Below, in pieces: positions 9,887 to 17,635 of a stretch of DNA of 64,000 nt. How positions within the stretch are numbered: the first letter of the stretch is position 1; every line of letters begins with the position of its first letter. The notes under the pieces were generated by a model that saw nothing but the letters and a program-made list of their open reading frames with translations, was not told where the DNA came from and ran no database searches. A program made the position numbers and the translations under genes. Where the stretch lies: assembly GCF_001688725.2 (NCBI RefSeq), contig NZ_CP015401.2:744001-808000 (forward strand), written 5' to 3'. This stretch comes from Bacteroides caecimuris (GTDB taxonomy: Bacteria > Bacteroidota > Bacteroidia > Bacteroidales > Bacteroidaceae).

Positions 9887-11056
9887 ATGAAATGTATAGT
9901 AATGAATATCCTTATGGTATGTGCTTGTCTGTCCTCGTGCGGACATTCTCCGATTTTTAAATTGGAGGCGGATGTGCATACGGATGAGTATGACGGGTTG
10001 TATATTTATCTCACTCATACAGGTGTCGTTTCGAGAGAGGATGATTTGAAAGTGGATAGTGCGTTGATACGAAATGGTCATTTTAGCTTTGAATATCGCG
10101 TTACCGGTGAACCATTTGTGGCAACATTGGCACTTCCACCCAAGGATGATCATTTTGTGTATGGTTTGCCGGATTGTTATTGTATTGTGGAGGAAGGGAA
10201 TGTGACGTTGGACTATACTCCTTTGGGAACACAATTGAAGGGGGGAGTCCTGAATCAGCAATATGATAACCAGATATTGGCCAAGACTCGGGAAATCAAG
10301 AAAAGAAGTAATAGCATTGTGGCCGAAAGAGATTCTTTGGGCAAACTACGTACTTTGAGTATAGAGGAAATGGAGGCTTTTAATCAACGTATCGGTGCGT
10401 TGTATAAAGAGTTGCAACCGGCTCATATCTGTTTTGTTTCTGATTATATTGGGACTGAAGTGGGAGCTTTCTTTTTCTTTTATTATCCGGAGAGTTATTA
10501 CCCTGAGGGGATATATGCGAAACTATTAGCATCGGTAGATGAGGAGTATCGTCACAAATCGGAATTGAAGAAAGAAAAGGAAAAAGAGGCTGCCGCACAT
10601 TGGAATGAATCTGTGAAAATAACAGAGGTCGGTTATCCTTATCGCGACTTTACCTGCATGGACATAGAGGGGAAGGAGGTGAATCTCTCGGATTATATTC
10701 ATTCTGGTCGTGTCACTTTGGTTGATTTTTGGGCATCCTGGTGTGTGCCATGTGTACAGGAACTTCCTTTCCTGAAATCTCTGTACCAAACTTATCATGA
10801 AGAGGGATTGGATATTGTGAGTGTTTCTTTGGATACCAAGAAAAGTGCATGGGAAGCTGCTGTGAAAAAACATCAGATTCCTTGGCCGCAAATCTCCGAC
10901 TTAAAAGGCTGGAAGGGTACGATTACCAAAGATTATGCTATAAGTGCGATTCCTTTTATCCTTGTTATTGACCGGAAAGGTAAGATTGCAGTCCGTAATT
11001 TGCATGATTATAAGTTGGAGGAAGCTATAAAAGAGATATTGTCCACAAAGAATTAG
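9887..11056 (+). CDS. TlpA-family thioredoxin lipoprotein with DUF4369-like N-terminus
   Basis: Lipid-anchored thiol-disulfide oxidoreductase of 389 residues. The signal ends CACLSSC (lipid Cys18). The N-terminal beta-rich part (EYDGLYIYLTHTG, then VDSALIRNGHFSFEYRV) resembles the DUF4369 domain that commonly precedes TlpA domains in Bacteroidetes. The thioredoxin domain shows VDFWASWCVPCVQELPF with Cys286 and Cys289, and a cis-Pro loop in ISAIPFILVIDRKGKI. Close in design to the locus B protein at 54776-55783. It is the last gene of locus A, followed by a stem-loop terminator. The substrate is not known. Confidence 0.88.
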   Translation: MKCIVMNILMVCACLSSCGHSPIFKLEADVHTDEYDGLYIYLTHTGVVSREDDLKVDSALIRNGHFSFEYRVTGEPFVATLALPPKDDHFVYGLPDCYCIVEEGNVTLDYTPLGTQLKGGVLNQQYDNQILAKTREIKKRSNSIVAERDSLGKLRTLSIEEMEAFNQRIGALYKELQPAHICFVSDYIGTEVGAFFFFYYPESYYPEGIYAKLLASVDEEYRHKSELKKEKEKEAAAHWNESVKITEVGYPYRDFTCMDIEGKEVNLSDYIHSGRVTLVDFWASWCVPCVQELPFLKSLYQTYHEEGLDIVSVSLDTKKSAWEAAVKKHQIPWPQISDLKGWKGTITKDYAISAIPFILVIDRKGKIAVRNLHDYKLEEAIKEILSTKN

Positions 11057-11106
11057 CTTGAATTTATGTATTTATAAATAGAAAACTAGATTTTGTAATC
11101 GATTAT

Positions 11107-11150
11107 TCCGGTATGAGTGGAACAGGATTCCATTGATACCGGATTTATTT
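11107..11150 (+). terminator. Stem-loop terminator after locus A
   Basis: TCCGGTAT (11107-11114) pairs with ATACCGGA (11136-11143), and TGGAA pairs with TTCCA inside, with loop CAGGA. TTTATTTTA follows. It lies 50 bp after the last stop codon of the peptidase operon. Confidence 0.75.
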
Positions 11151-11196
11151 TAGGACATTGTCTGTTCTTCTTGTACGATTTCTTTTTCTTCTTTTG

Positions 11197-11355
11197 AGAG
11201 CCTGTTTAAATTTTCCTGAGATTATGTTAGATAGGCTTTACCGACCTGTTTTTTATTCGTCACATAGTCTCCGTCATGCTGCTGCTCACAACAACAGAAA
11301 ATATACTCGAAAGCAACTCTCAAAACTGTGTCGGGCAAAACTCGGAGCAGGCTCT
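11197..11355. repeat. MITE-like element bounded by AGAGCCTG inverted ends
   Basis: AGAGCCTG (11197-11204) and CAGGCTCT (11348-11355) are perfect 8-bp inverted ends around 159 bp with no convincing coding content. A longer related inverted match, CCTGTTTAAATT (11201-11212) and AATTTAAACAGG (11725-11736), brackets the whole remaining gap. No transposase is present. This may be a non-autonomous element or a fragment of one. Confidence 0.45.
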
Positions 11356-11374
11356 TAATAACCCACTTTTCATT

Positions 11375-11440
11375 CATTAATAGAAAAGTTCTCTTTCATT
11401 AATTATAAACTTCTTATTATCAGTATGTAAACTTATTTTT
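11375..11440. repeat. 22-nt phased array, CATTAA/AAACTT words
   Basis: CATTAA begins at 11375, 11397 and 11441 (steps of 22 and 44). AAAGTT/AAACTT begins at 11385, 11407 and 11429 (steps of exactly 22). The units diverge between the anchors. It sits in the convergent gap between locus A and the rhomboid gene and runs directly into the palindromic array at 11455. Confidence 0.6.
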
Positions 11441-11453
11441 CATTAACCGTAAT

Positions 11454-11541
11454 CTATAAACGCAAGCTTCGTTTATAAAAACAAAGGCTTTGATTATAAA
11501 AACGAAGCTTGCAATTATATAATCAAAGCTTGCGTTTATAG
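11454..11541. repeat. 21-nt phased palindromic array, AAGCTT words
   Basis: Four units begin with TATA at 11455, 11474, 11495 and 11516 (19, 21 and 21 nt). Each is centred on AAGCTT or AAGGCTTT. The outer arms CTATAAACGCAAGCTT (11454-11469) and AAGCTTGCGTTTATAG (11526-11541) are a perfect 16-bp inverted repeat, so the region could extrude as a cruciform or fold as RNA. No gene covers it. Confidence 0.7.
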
Positions 11542-11559
11542 TTTGCATCGAATGAAAAG

Positions 11560-11588
11560 AAAGTTTCCTTCCTGTCCGAAGGAACTTT
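11560..11588. terminator. Hairpin in the locus A/rhomboid gap
   Basis: AAAGTTTCCTTC and GAAGGAACTTT pair with one bulged T around a 6-nt loop. There is no long T-tract on either strand, so it may be a weak bidirectional terminator or part of the repeat mosaic. The remainder of the gap up to 11727 shows nothing recognisable. Confidence 0.4.
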
Positions 11589-11727
11589 ATACTTAATGGG
11601 CGGGAAGTTTTTTATTAATAGCCAAGAGCGCAACTGTTAATACCTCTTCCGCCAACTACAGACGGACGCGACAAGAAGAGCCGGGGTAAGTTAAAATATC
11701 AGCTATAAAATTATGACTGAAGAGAAT

Positions 11728-12357
11728 TTAAACAGGATCTGAGATTTCATGTTCTTCTTCCTCTTCCTCGTCCGCAAAAGGTTCCGGTCGCTGAGGCCCG
11801 TGGTTCACGAATGCAAATGCACAGAGCACTCCCATGATTCCACCGCTGAGATGTCCTTCCCATGACATATTGGCGGGGGAGAAATAAGGAAATATATGCC
11901 AGATAATCCCCCCATATAGAAAGGTGACAAGTAGGGAAATTGCAATCAGTGGGACGTATTTGCGGAGAATACCGCTGAAAAAGAGAAAGAAGGCAAGTCC
12001 GTAGATGAGTCCGCTGGCACCGATGTGCCATCCCGGTTTGCCTATAATAAAGGTAAGCAGTCCCGCACCAAGCCAGATTAGGACAAAAACCTTGCCGGCT
12101 ATCTCTCGGTAAAAATAAAAAAGACACCAGGAAAGGAAGAATAAAGGAATAGTATTTGCCAATAAATGGCTGAATCCGCTGTGTATCAGCGGATGAGCCA
12201 AAATGCCTGTTACACCTCGCTTTTCCATGGGATATATCCCCAAGTGAGAGAAGTCCCAGTCCATCCCGATTTCCAGAAACTTGAGTATATATAAGATGAA
12301 AATTAAGAACAAGGGCTTTGCGGCAGCCACCGTGATACGCTGAATATCTTGCTTCAT
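11728..12357 (-). CDS. Rhomboid-family intramembrane serine protease
   Basis: Membrane protease cleaving transmembrane segments of other proteins. The preferred start is ATG at 12357 (MKQDIQRITV, 209 residues); an upstream in-frame extension to 12405 looks non-coding. Several hydrophobic helices are visible, with catalytic Ser115 in GASGLIYG and His169 in WEGHLSGGIMG, the expected dyad. An acidic C-terminal tail (DEEEEEEHEISDPV) ends the protein; the last codons and stop fall inside AATTTAAACAGG (11725-11736), an inverted copy of the repeat end at 11201, so the tail may have been set by a repeat boundary. It stands alone, divergent from the alpha-glucan operon. Its substrate is unknown. Confidence 0.88.
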   Translation of the reverse strand: MKQDIQRITVAAAKPLFLIFILYILKFLEIGMDWDFSHLGIYPMEKRGVTGILAHPLIHSGFSHLLANTIPLFFLSWCLFYFYREIAGKVFVLIWLGAGLLTFIIGKPGWHIGASGLIYGLAFFLFFSGILRKYVPLIAISLLVTFLYGGIIWHIFPYFSPANMSWEGHLSGGIMGVLCAFAFVNHGPQRPEPFADEEEEEEHEISDPV

Positions 12358-12434
12358 GACATTCTTTTCTTTAGATATTTTACGCAATACTACGAATATT
12401 TGCACAAAATCTGAAAATAAAAAGGCTTTTTATT

Positions 12435-12463
12435 TTTGTTTTTATCTATAATTTGTACATTTG
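12435..12463 (+). promoter_or_regulatory. Bacteroides-type promoter of the alpha-glucan operon
   Basis: TTTG (12435-12438), 17 nt, then TACATTTG (12456-12463) matches the -33/TAnnTTTG -7 pattern. It would give a 5' leader of about 100 nt before the debranching enzyme ATG at 12573. Confidence 0.55.
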
Positions 12464-12572
12464 GGCGTTATACCTATTGTATATGTTGCTACAGCTAATA
12501 TATTATGGTCTGTGACAAAAAAATAGATATACGATATGATGACCAATAATTAACCTTTAATAATGCACAACT

Positions 12573-14510
12573 ATGAGTTATTTACGATTTGACAAGACCC
12601 TCATGACGAATCTGGAAGAATCTCTTCAGAGAGAAATTCTCCGGACGAACAAAGCAGGAGCTTATCATTGTACGACGATTGTTGATTGTAACACACGCAA
12701 ATATCACGGCCTATTGGTAATTCCAGTTCCCAATCTCGACGATGAAAATCATGTGCTGCTATCTTCTCTTGATGAAACGGTAATTCAACATGGTGCGGAG
12801 TTTAACTTGGGATTGCACAAATATCAGGGAAACAACTTTAGTCCTAATGGACACAAGTATATCCGTGAGTTTGACTGTGAGCATATCCCAGCAACTACTT
12901 ACCGTGTCGGAGGTGTAGTCCTCCGCAAAGAAAAAATCTTTGTACATCATGAAAATAGAATCCTGATTCGTTATACTTTACTTGATGCGCATTCGGCTAC
13001 AACTCTGCGCTTCCGGCCGTTCCTTGCTTTCAGAAGTGTACGTGAGTACACTCACGAAAACCCGCAGGCAAGCCGTGAGTATCAATTGGTGGAAAATGGT
13101 ATTAAAACCTGTATGTATCCCGGTTATCCGGAACTTTATATGCAGTTGAACAAAAAGTGCGAATTCCATTTCCAGCCCGATTGGTATCGCGGCATTGAAT
13201 ATCCGAAAGAGCAGGAACGCGGGTACGACTTCAATGAGGACCTGTACGTTCCGGGATATTTCGAGGTGGATATCAAGAAAGGAGAGAGTATTGTATTCTC
13301 TGCCGGAATTTCAGAAACAACTCCGCGTAAACTGAAACAGACCTTTGAGGCGGAAGTGGCTGATCGTACCCCACGTGATAGCTTTTACCATTGTCTGAAA
13401 AATTCTGCCCATCAATTCCATAACAAACAGGAAGGTGAGCATTACATTCTTGCCGGTTATCCGTGGTTTAAATGCCGTGCTCGTGATATGTTTATCGCCT
13501 TGCCTGGACTGACGCTTGCACTTGATGAGATCGACCAGTTTGAGGATGTGATGAAAACGGCGGAAAAGGCGATCCGTAACTTTATCAATGAAGAACCTGT
13601 AGGATACAAGATTTATGAAATGGAGCATCCTGACGTTTTGCTTTGGGCTGTCTGGGCTATGCAACAATATGCTAAAGAGACTTCCCGCGAACAATGCCGT
13701 CAGAAATATGGAGAGCTTCTGAAAGATATTATGGAGTTTATCCGTCAGCGGAAACATGAAAATCTTTTCTTGCATGACAACGGATTACTTTTTGCTAATG
13801 GTACGGATAAAGCGATTACATGGATGAATTCTACTGTGAACGGGCATCCGGTGATTTCTCGTACTGGATATATTGTTGAATTTAATGCGTTATGGTATAA
13901 TGCACTGCGTTTTATCGCTGATTTGGTGCGTGAAGGTGGTGACGTGTACTTGGCAGATGAACTTGATGCGCAGGCAGAAGTGACAGGAAAATCTTTTGTC
14001 GAGGTATTCCGTAATGAATATGGTTATTTGCTTGATTACGTAGACGGTAATATGATGGACTGGAGTGTACGTCCTAATATGATATTTACCGTAGCGTTTG
14101 ATTATTCTCCTTTGGATCGTGCGCAAAAGAAACAGGTGCTCGATATTGTGACCAAAGAGCTGCTCACTCCGAAAGGAATTCGTTCGTTGAGTCCGAAGAG
14201 CGGTGGATATAATCCAAACTATGTAGGTCCGCAGATACAACGGGATTATGCTTATCATCAAGGAACCGCTTGGCCTTGGTTGATGGGATTCTATCTGGAA
14301 GCTTATCTTCGAATTTATAAGATGAGCGGGTTGTCATTCGTTGAACGTCAGCTGATTGGTTATGATGATGAGATGACAAGTCATTGTATTGGTTCCATTC
14401 CCGAATTGTTTGATGGGAACCCGCCTTTCAAGGGACGTGGTGCGGTATCGTTTGCGATGAATGTGGCAGAAATATTGCGTGTTTTAAAGCTACTGTCTAA
14501 GTATTATTAA
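12573..14510 (+). CDS. Glycogen debranching enzyme (amylo-alpha-1,6-glucosidase type)
   Basis: Cytoplasmic enzyme that hydrolyses alpha-1,6 branches of glycogen-like glucans. The protein has 645 residues and no signal peptide. The first 220 or so residues form the N-terminal sandwich domain of archaeal/bacterial-type debranching enzymes (NKAGAYHCTTIVDCNTRKYH). The remainder is the (alpha/alpha)6 barrel, with CRARDMFIALPGL at about residues 301-313 and RDYAYHQGTAWPWLMGFYLE near the C-terminus. First gene of a three-gene operon with a GT4 and a GH57, spaced 16 and 17 bp, consistent with storage polysaccharide turnover. Confidence 0.9.
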   Translation: MSYLRFDKTLMTNLEESLQREILRTNKAGAYHCTTIVDCNTRKYHGLLVIPVPNLDDENHVLLSSLDETVIQHGAEFNLGLHKYQGNNFSPNGHKYIREFDCEHIPATTYRVGGVVLRKEKIFVHHENRILIRYTLLDAHSATTLRFRPFLAFRSVREYTHENPQASREYQLVENGIKTCMYPGYPELYMQLNKKCEFHFQPDWYRGIEYPKEQERGYDFNEDLYVPGYFEVDIKKGESIVFSAGISETTPRKLKQTFEAEVADRTPRDSFYHCLKNSAHQFHNKQEGEHYILAGYPWFKCRARDMFIALPGLTLALDEIDQFEDVMKTAEKAIRNFINEEPVGYKIYEMEHPDVLLWAVWAMQQYAKETSREQCRQKYGELLKDIMEFIRQRKHENLFLHDNGLLFANGTDKAITWMNSTVNGHPVISRTGYIVEFNALWYNALRFIADLVREGGDVYLADELDAQAEVTGKSFVEVFRNEYGYLLDYVDGNMMDWSVRPNMIFTVAFDYSPLDRAQKKQVLDIVTKELLTPKGIRSLSPKSGGYNPNYVGPQIQRDYAYHQGTAWPWLMGFYLEAYLRIYKMSGLSFVERQLIGYDDEMTSHCIGSIPELFDGNPPFKGRGAVSFAMNVAEILRVLKLLSKYY

Positions 14511-14526
14511 AAAAGGAGGAACGAAG

Positions 14527-15792
14527 ATGAAAGTTTTAATGTTTGGATGGGAATTCCCTCCCAAAATATATGGTGGTCTTGCAGTTGCTTCTTATGGAAT
14601 AACTAAAGGCTTGAGTCTGCAAGGTGATGTGGAGACGGTTTTCTGTATGCCTAAACCTAGCGGCGAAGAAGAAAAGTTCTTGAAAATAATCGGTATGAAT
14701 CAAGTGCCCATTGTGTGGCGTGATGTTCACTATGACTACTTGAAATCCCGCTTGTTGGAAATGACACCGGAAGAATATTACTCTTTCCGCGACCATATCT
14801 ATGCTGATTTTTCTTATATGCATGTGAATGATTTGGGATGTATGGAATTTGCAGGTGGTTATCCCGGGAACTTGCACGAGGAAATTAATAATTTCTCGAT
14901 CATTGCCGGAGTAGTAGCCCGTCAGCAGGAATTTGACATTATCCATGCACACGATTGGCTGACTTATCCTGCCGGTGTACATGCCAAAATGGTTAGTGGA
15001 AAGCCGCTTTGCATTCATGTGCATGCTACTGATTTTGACCGTTCTCGTGGCAAAGTCAATCCTACTGTTTATTCGATTGAGAAGAATGGTATGGATCATG
15101 CCGATTGTATCATGTGCGTATCCGAGCTTACTCGCCGCACTGTTATTAACGAGTATCATCAAGATCCCAGAAAGGTATTTGCAATGCATAATGCTGTTTA
15201 TCCATTGTCGCAGGAACTGCTGGATATTCCGCGTCCCGATCACTCAAAAGAAAAGGTGGTCACCTTCCTCGGACGTATTACTATGCAGAAGGGACCGGAA
15301 TATTTTGTAGAAGCTGCTGCACTTGTATTGAAGCGTACTCGTAATATTCGTTTTGTAATGGCGGGGTCGGGTGATATGTTGAACGCCATGATTAACTTGG
15401 TTGCCGAACGTGGTATTGCCGATCGATTCCACTTCCCGGGCTTCATGAAGGGCAGACAGGTATATGAGGTTTATAAGAACAGTGATGTATTTGTCATGCC
15501 GTCTGTCTCTGAACCTTTCGGTATCGCTCCGCTGGAAGCTATGCAGTGTGGAACACCTTCCATCATTTCTAAGCAGTCTGGATGTGGCGAGATTCTTGAT
15601 AAGGTGATAAAAACGGACTATTGGGATATTCATGCGATGGCTGACGTTATCCATTCTCTGTGTACCAATCCGTCTCTTTTCGAATATCTCAAAGAAGAGG
15701 GAAAGAAGGAAGTAGATGGGATTACTTGGGAAAAAGTCGGCTTGAGAATCCGTGCTCTTTATGAGGCTGTGTTAAGAAACTATGGTAAATAA
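14527..15792 (+). CDS. GT4-family glycosyltransferase, probable alpha-glucan synthase
   Basis: GT-B fold glycosyltransferase of 421 residues, cytoplasmic. It begins with a synthase-like N-terminus (MFGWEFPPKIYGGLAVAS), has EFDIIHAHDWLTYPAG in the first Rossmann domain, and EPFGIAPLEAMQCGTP in the second, giving the E-x7-E motif of retaining GT4/GT5 enzymes. Lying between debranching enzyme and GH57, it is the likely chain-elongating enzyme for a glycogen-like polymer; the donor (UDP- or ADP-glucose) cannot be told. A strong Shine-Dalgarno GGAGG (14515-14519) lies 7 nt before ATG, unusual in Bacteroides, and may raise its translation over its neighbours. Confidence 0.85.
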   Translation: MKVLMFGWEFPPKIYGGLAVASYGITKGLSLQGDVETVFCMPKPSGEEEKFLKIIGMNQVPIVWRDVHYDYLKSRLLEMTPEEYYSFRDHIYADFSYMHVNDLGCMEFAGGYPGNLHEEINNFSIIAGVVARQQEFDIIHAHDWLTYPAGVHAKMVSGKPLCIHVHATDFDRSRGKVNPTVYSIEKNGMDHADCIMCVSELTRRTVINEYHQDPRKVFAMHNAVYPLSQELLDIPRPDHSKEKVVTFLGRITMQKGPEYFVEAAALVLKRTRNIRFVMAGSGDMLNAMINLVAERGIADRFHFPGFMKGRQVYEVYKNSDVFVMPSVSEPFGIAPLEAMQCGTPSIISKQSGCGEILDKVIKTDYWDIHAMADVIHSLCTNPSLFEYLKEEGKKEVDGITWEKVGLRIRALYEAVLRNYGK

Positions 15793-15809
15793 CAAAACAA
15801 TGAATAAAA

Positions 15810-17267
15810 ATGAGAACTATCTGTCTTTATTTTGAAATACATCAAATTATCCATTTGAAACGTTATCGTTTCTTTGATATTGGTAATGACCATTACTATT
15901 ATGATGATTATGCCAACGAAACAGGGATGAATGAGGTTGCCGAACGTTCATATATTCCTGCTCTCAATACATTGATTGAGATGGCGAAAAACTCGGGTGG
16001 TGCTTTTAAAGTAGCGCTTTCTATCTCGGGAGTAGCCTTGGAACAATTGGAAATTCATGCTCCGGCAGTCATTGATTTATTGCACCAGCTGAATGAAACA
16101 GGCTGTTGTGAGTTCTTATGTGAACCTTATTCGCATGGTTTGTCTTCACTGGCCAACGAGGATTGTTTCCGTGAAGAAGTGCTTCGTCAACGTGATAAGA
16201 TGAAGCAGATGTTTGGTAAAGAACCCAAAGTATTCCGTAACTCTAGTCTTATTTATTCTGATGAAATTGGTGGATTGGTAGCTTCTATGGGCTTCAAGGG
16301 GATGTTGACGGAAGGTGCTAAACATGCGTTGGGATGGAAGAGCCCGCATTATGTTTATCACTGTAATCAAGCTCCAAGTCTTAAGCTCTTGTTGCGGGAT
16401 TTCAAACTTTCTGACGATATCAGTTTGCGCTTTTCTAATTCGGAATGGGCGGAATATCCTTTGTTTGCCGATAAGTATATTAATTGGATCGATGCGTTGC
16501 CCCAAGAAGAACAAGTCATCAATATCTTTATGGAATTGAGTGCACTTGGTATGGCTCAACCTTTATCTTCTAATATTCTTGAATTCATGAAGGCACTGCC
16601 TGAATGTGCAAAAGCTAAAGGAATCACATTCTCTACGCCGACGGAAATCGTGACGAAGTTGAAATCAGTATCACAGCTTGATGTTGCCTATCCGATGTCA
16701 TGGGTGGATGAAGAAAGAGATACTAGTTGTTGGCTGGGTAATGTTATGCAACGTGAGGCTTTCAATAAACTGTATAGTGTAGCCGAACGTGTTCATTTAT
16801 GTGATGACCGTCGTATTAAGCAGGATTGGGATTACTTGCAGGCCAGCAATAACTTCCGTTTTATGACAACGAAGAACAATGGGATGTGGTTGAACCGTGG
16901 TATCTATGATTCTCCTTATGATGCTTTCACCAACTATATGAATATTTTGGGTGACTTTATCAAACGGGTAGATGCACTGTATCCTGTTGATGTAGACAGT
17001 GAAGAACTAAATTCTTTGTTGACTACCATTAAGAATCAGGGGGATGAGATTACTGAATTGGAAAAGGTATTGGCTAAATTACAGGCAAAAGTAGAAGCGG
17101 CAAAGAAAACGGCTGCAAAAAAAACTACAACTGCTAAAGAATCGGTAGTGAAAGAGGAACCTGCTGCTAAGTCAAAACCTGCTGCAAAGAAAGCTGAAGT
17201 GAAGAAAGCAACAACCGAGCCGAAGAAGAAGGCCACGGGAAAAGCTAAGAAGGTTACAGCTAAATAA
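15810..17267 (+). CDS. GH57 alpha-amylase/glucanotransferase-like protein with Lys/Ala-rich tail
   Basis: Family GH57 glycoside hydrolase of 485 residues acting on alpha-glucans in the cytoplasm. It opens with the family motif YFEIHQIIHLKRYRFFDIG, followed by YSHGLSSL and FRNSSLIYSDEIG segments. The catalytic domain ends near residue 415. A short coiled coil (EITELEKVLAKLQAKVEAA) leads into about 60 residues of Lys, Ala, Thr and Pro (AAKKTAAKKTTTAKE and repeats), like a histone-H1/Alba-type basic tail. Such a tail could bind polyanions or localise the enzyme. Start ATG at 15810 is chosen because the earlier ATG at 15800 is in another frame. Followed by a clear terminator. Confidence 0.88.
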   Translation: MRTICLYFEIHQIIHLKRYRFFDIGNDHYYYDDYANETGMNEVAERSYIPALNTLIEMAKNSGGAFKVALSISGVALEQLEIHAPAVIDLLHQLNETGCCEFLCEPYSHGLSSLANEDCFREEVLRQRDKMKQMFGKEPKVFRNSSLIYSDEIGGLVASMGFKGMLTEGAKHALGWKSPHYVYHCNQAPSLKLLLRDFKLSDDISLRFSNSEWAEYPLFADKYINWIDALPQEEQVINIFMELSALGMAQPLSSNILEFMKALPECAKAKGITFSTPTEIVTKLKSVSQLDVAYPMSWVDEERDTSCWLGNVMQREAFNKLYSVAERVHLCDDRRIKQDWDYLQASNNFRFMTTKNNGMWLNRGIYDSPYDAFTNYMNILGDFIKRVDALYPVDVDSEELNSLLTTIKNQGDEITELEKVLAKLQAKVEAAKKTAAKKTTTAKESVVKEEPAAKSKPAAKKAEVKKATTEPKKKATGKAKKVTAK

Positions 17268-17290
17268 GAAGTATAAGAGTTTATTATATG

Positions 17291-17330
17291 AAACCGTGAG
17301 TGAGATAAAATCACACTCGCGGTTTTTTTG
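17291..17330 (+). terminator. Intrinsic terminator after GH57 gene
   Basis: AAACCGTGAGTG (17291-17302) pairs with CACTCGCGGTTT (17314-17325) with one mismatch, followed by a run of T. It ends the alpha-glucan operon 24 bp after the stop codon. Confidence 0.85.
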
Positions 17331-17512
17331 ATATTTGCGCAAGTATTATAGAGAGTCCTATTTAGGGAGTTGTTTCTCCATATCTAGGAAAAAGGAATAT
17401 TTATTGAATATCTCAGATTATTATACTACACTGTTTCACAACTTGATTAGTGGATGATTATGATTTCGGACTGACCTATGATTTCGTCTCATTTCTGTTT
17501 AATTCGAGCGAT

Positions 17513-17601
17513 GAGGCTGTCTAAAAAGTCGGTTTTATCCTAATTCTCCTCCTTCCTGAAGGAGGGGAGTTAGAGTTACTAACGACTTTTTAGACAGCCT
17601 C
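17513..17601. repeat. 89-bp palindromic MITE-like repeat
   Basis: GAGGCTGTCTAAAAAGTCG (17513-17531) and its perfect reverse complement (17583-17601) flank an inner hairpin built on CTCCTCCTTCCTGAAGGAGG. It has no coding capacity. It looks like a mobile palindromic repeat and could also terminate transcription from both convergent neighbours. The rest of the 17331-17635 gap holds only a weak 21-nt rhyme at 17356-17398. Confidence 0.75.
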
Positions 17602-17635
17602 TTTGAGTTTAGGACTTAACTTTTATATTTAGTCT

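Noticed and set aside
11158..11358. 66-residue plus-strand open frame in the locus A/rhomboid gap
   Set aside because: It coincides with the repeat element 11197-11355, begins in low-complexity sequence and shows no protein-family features.
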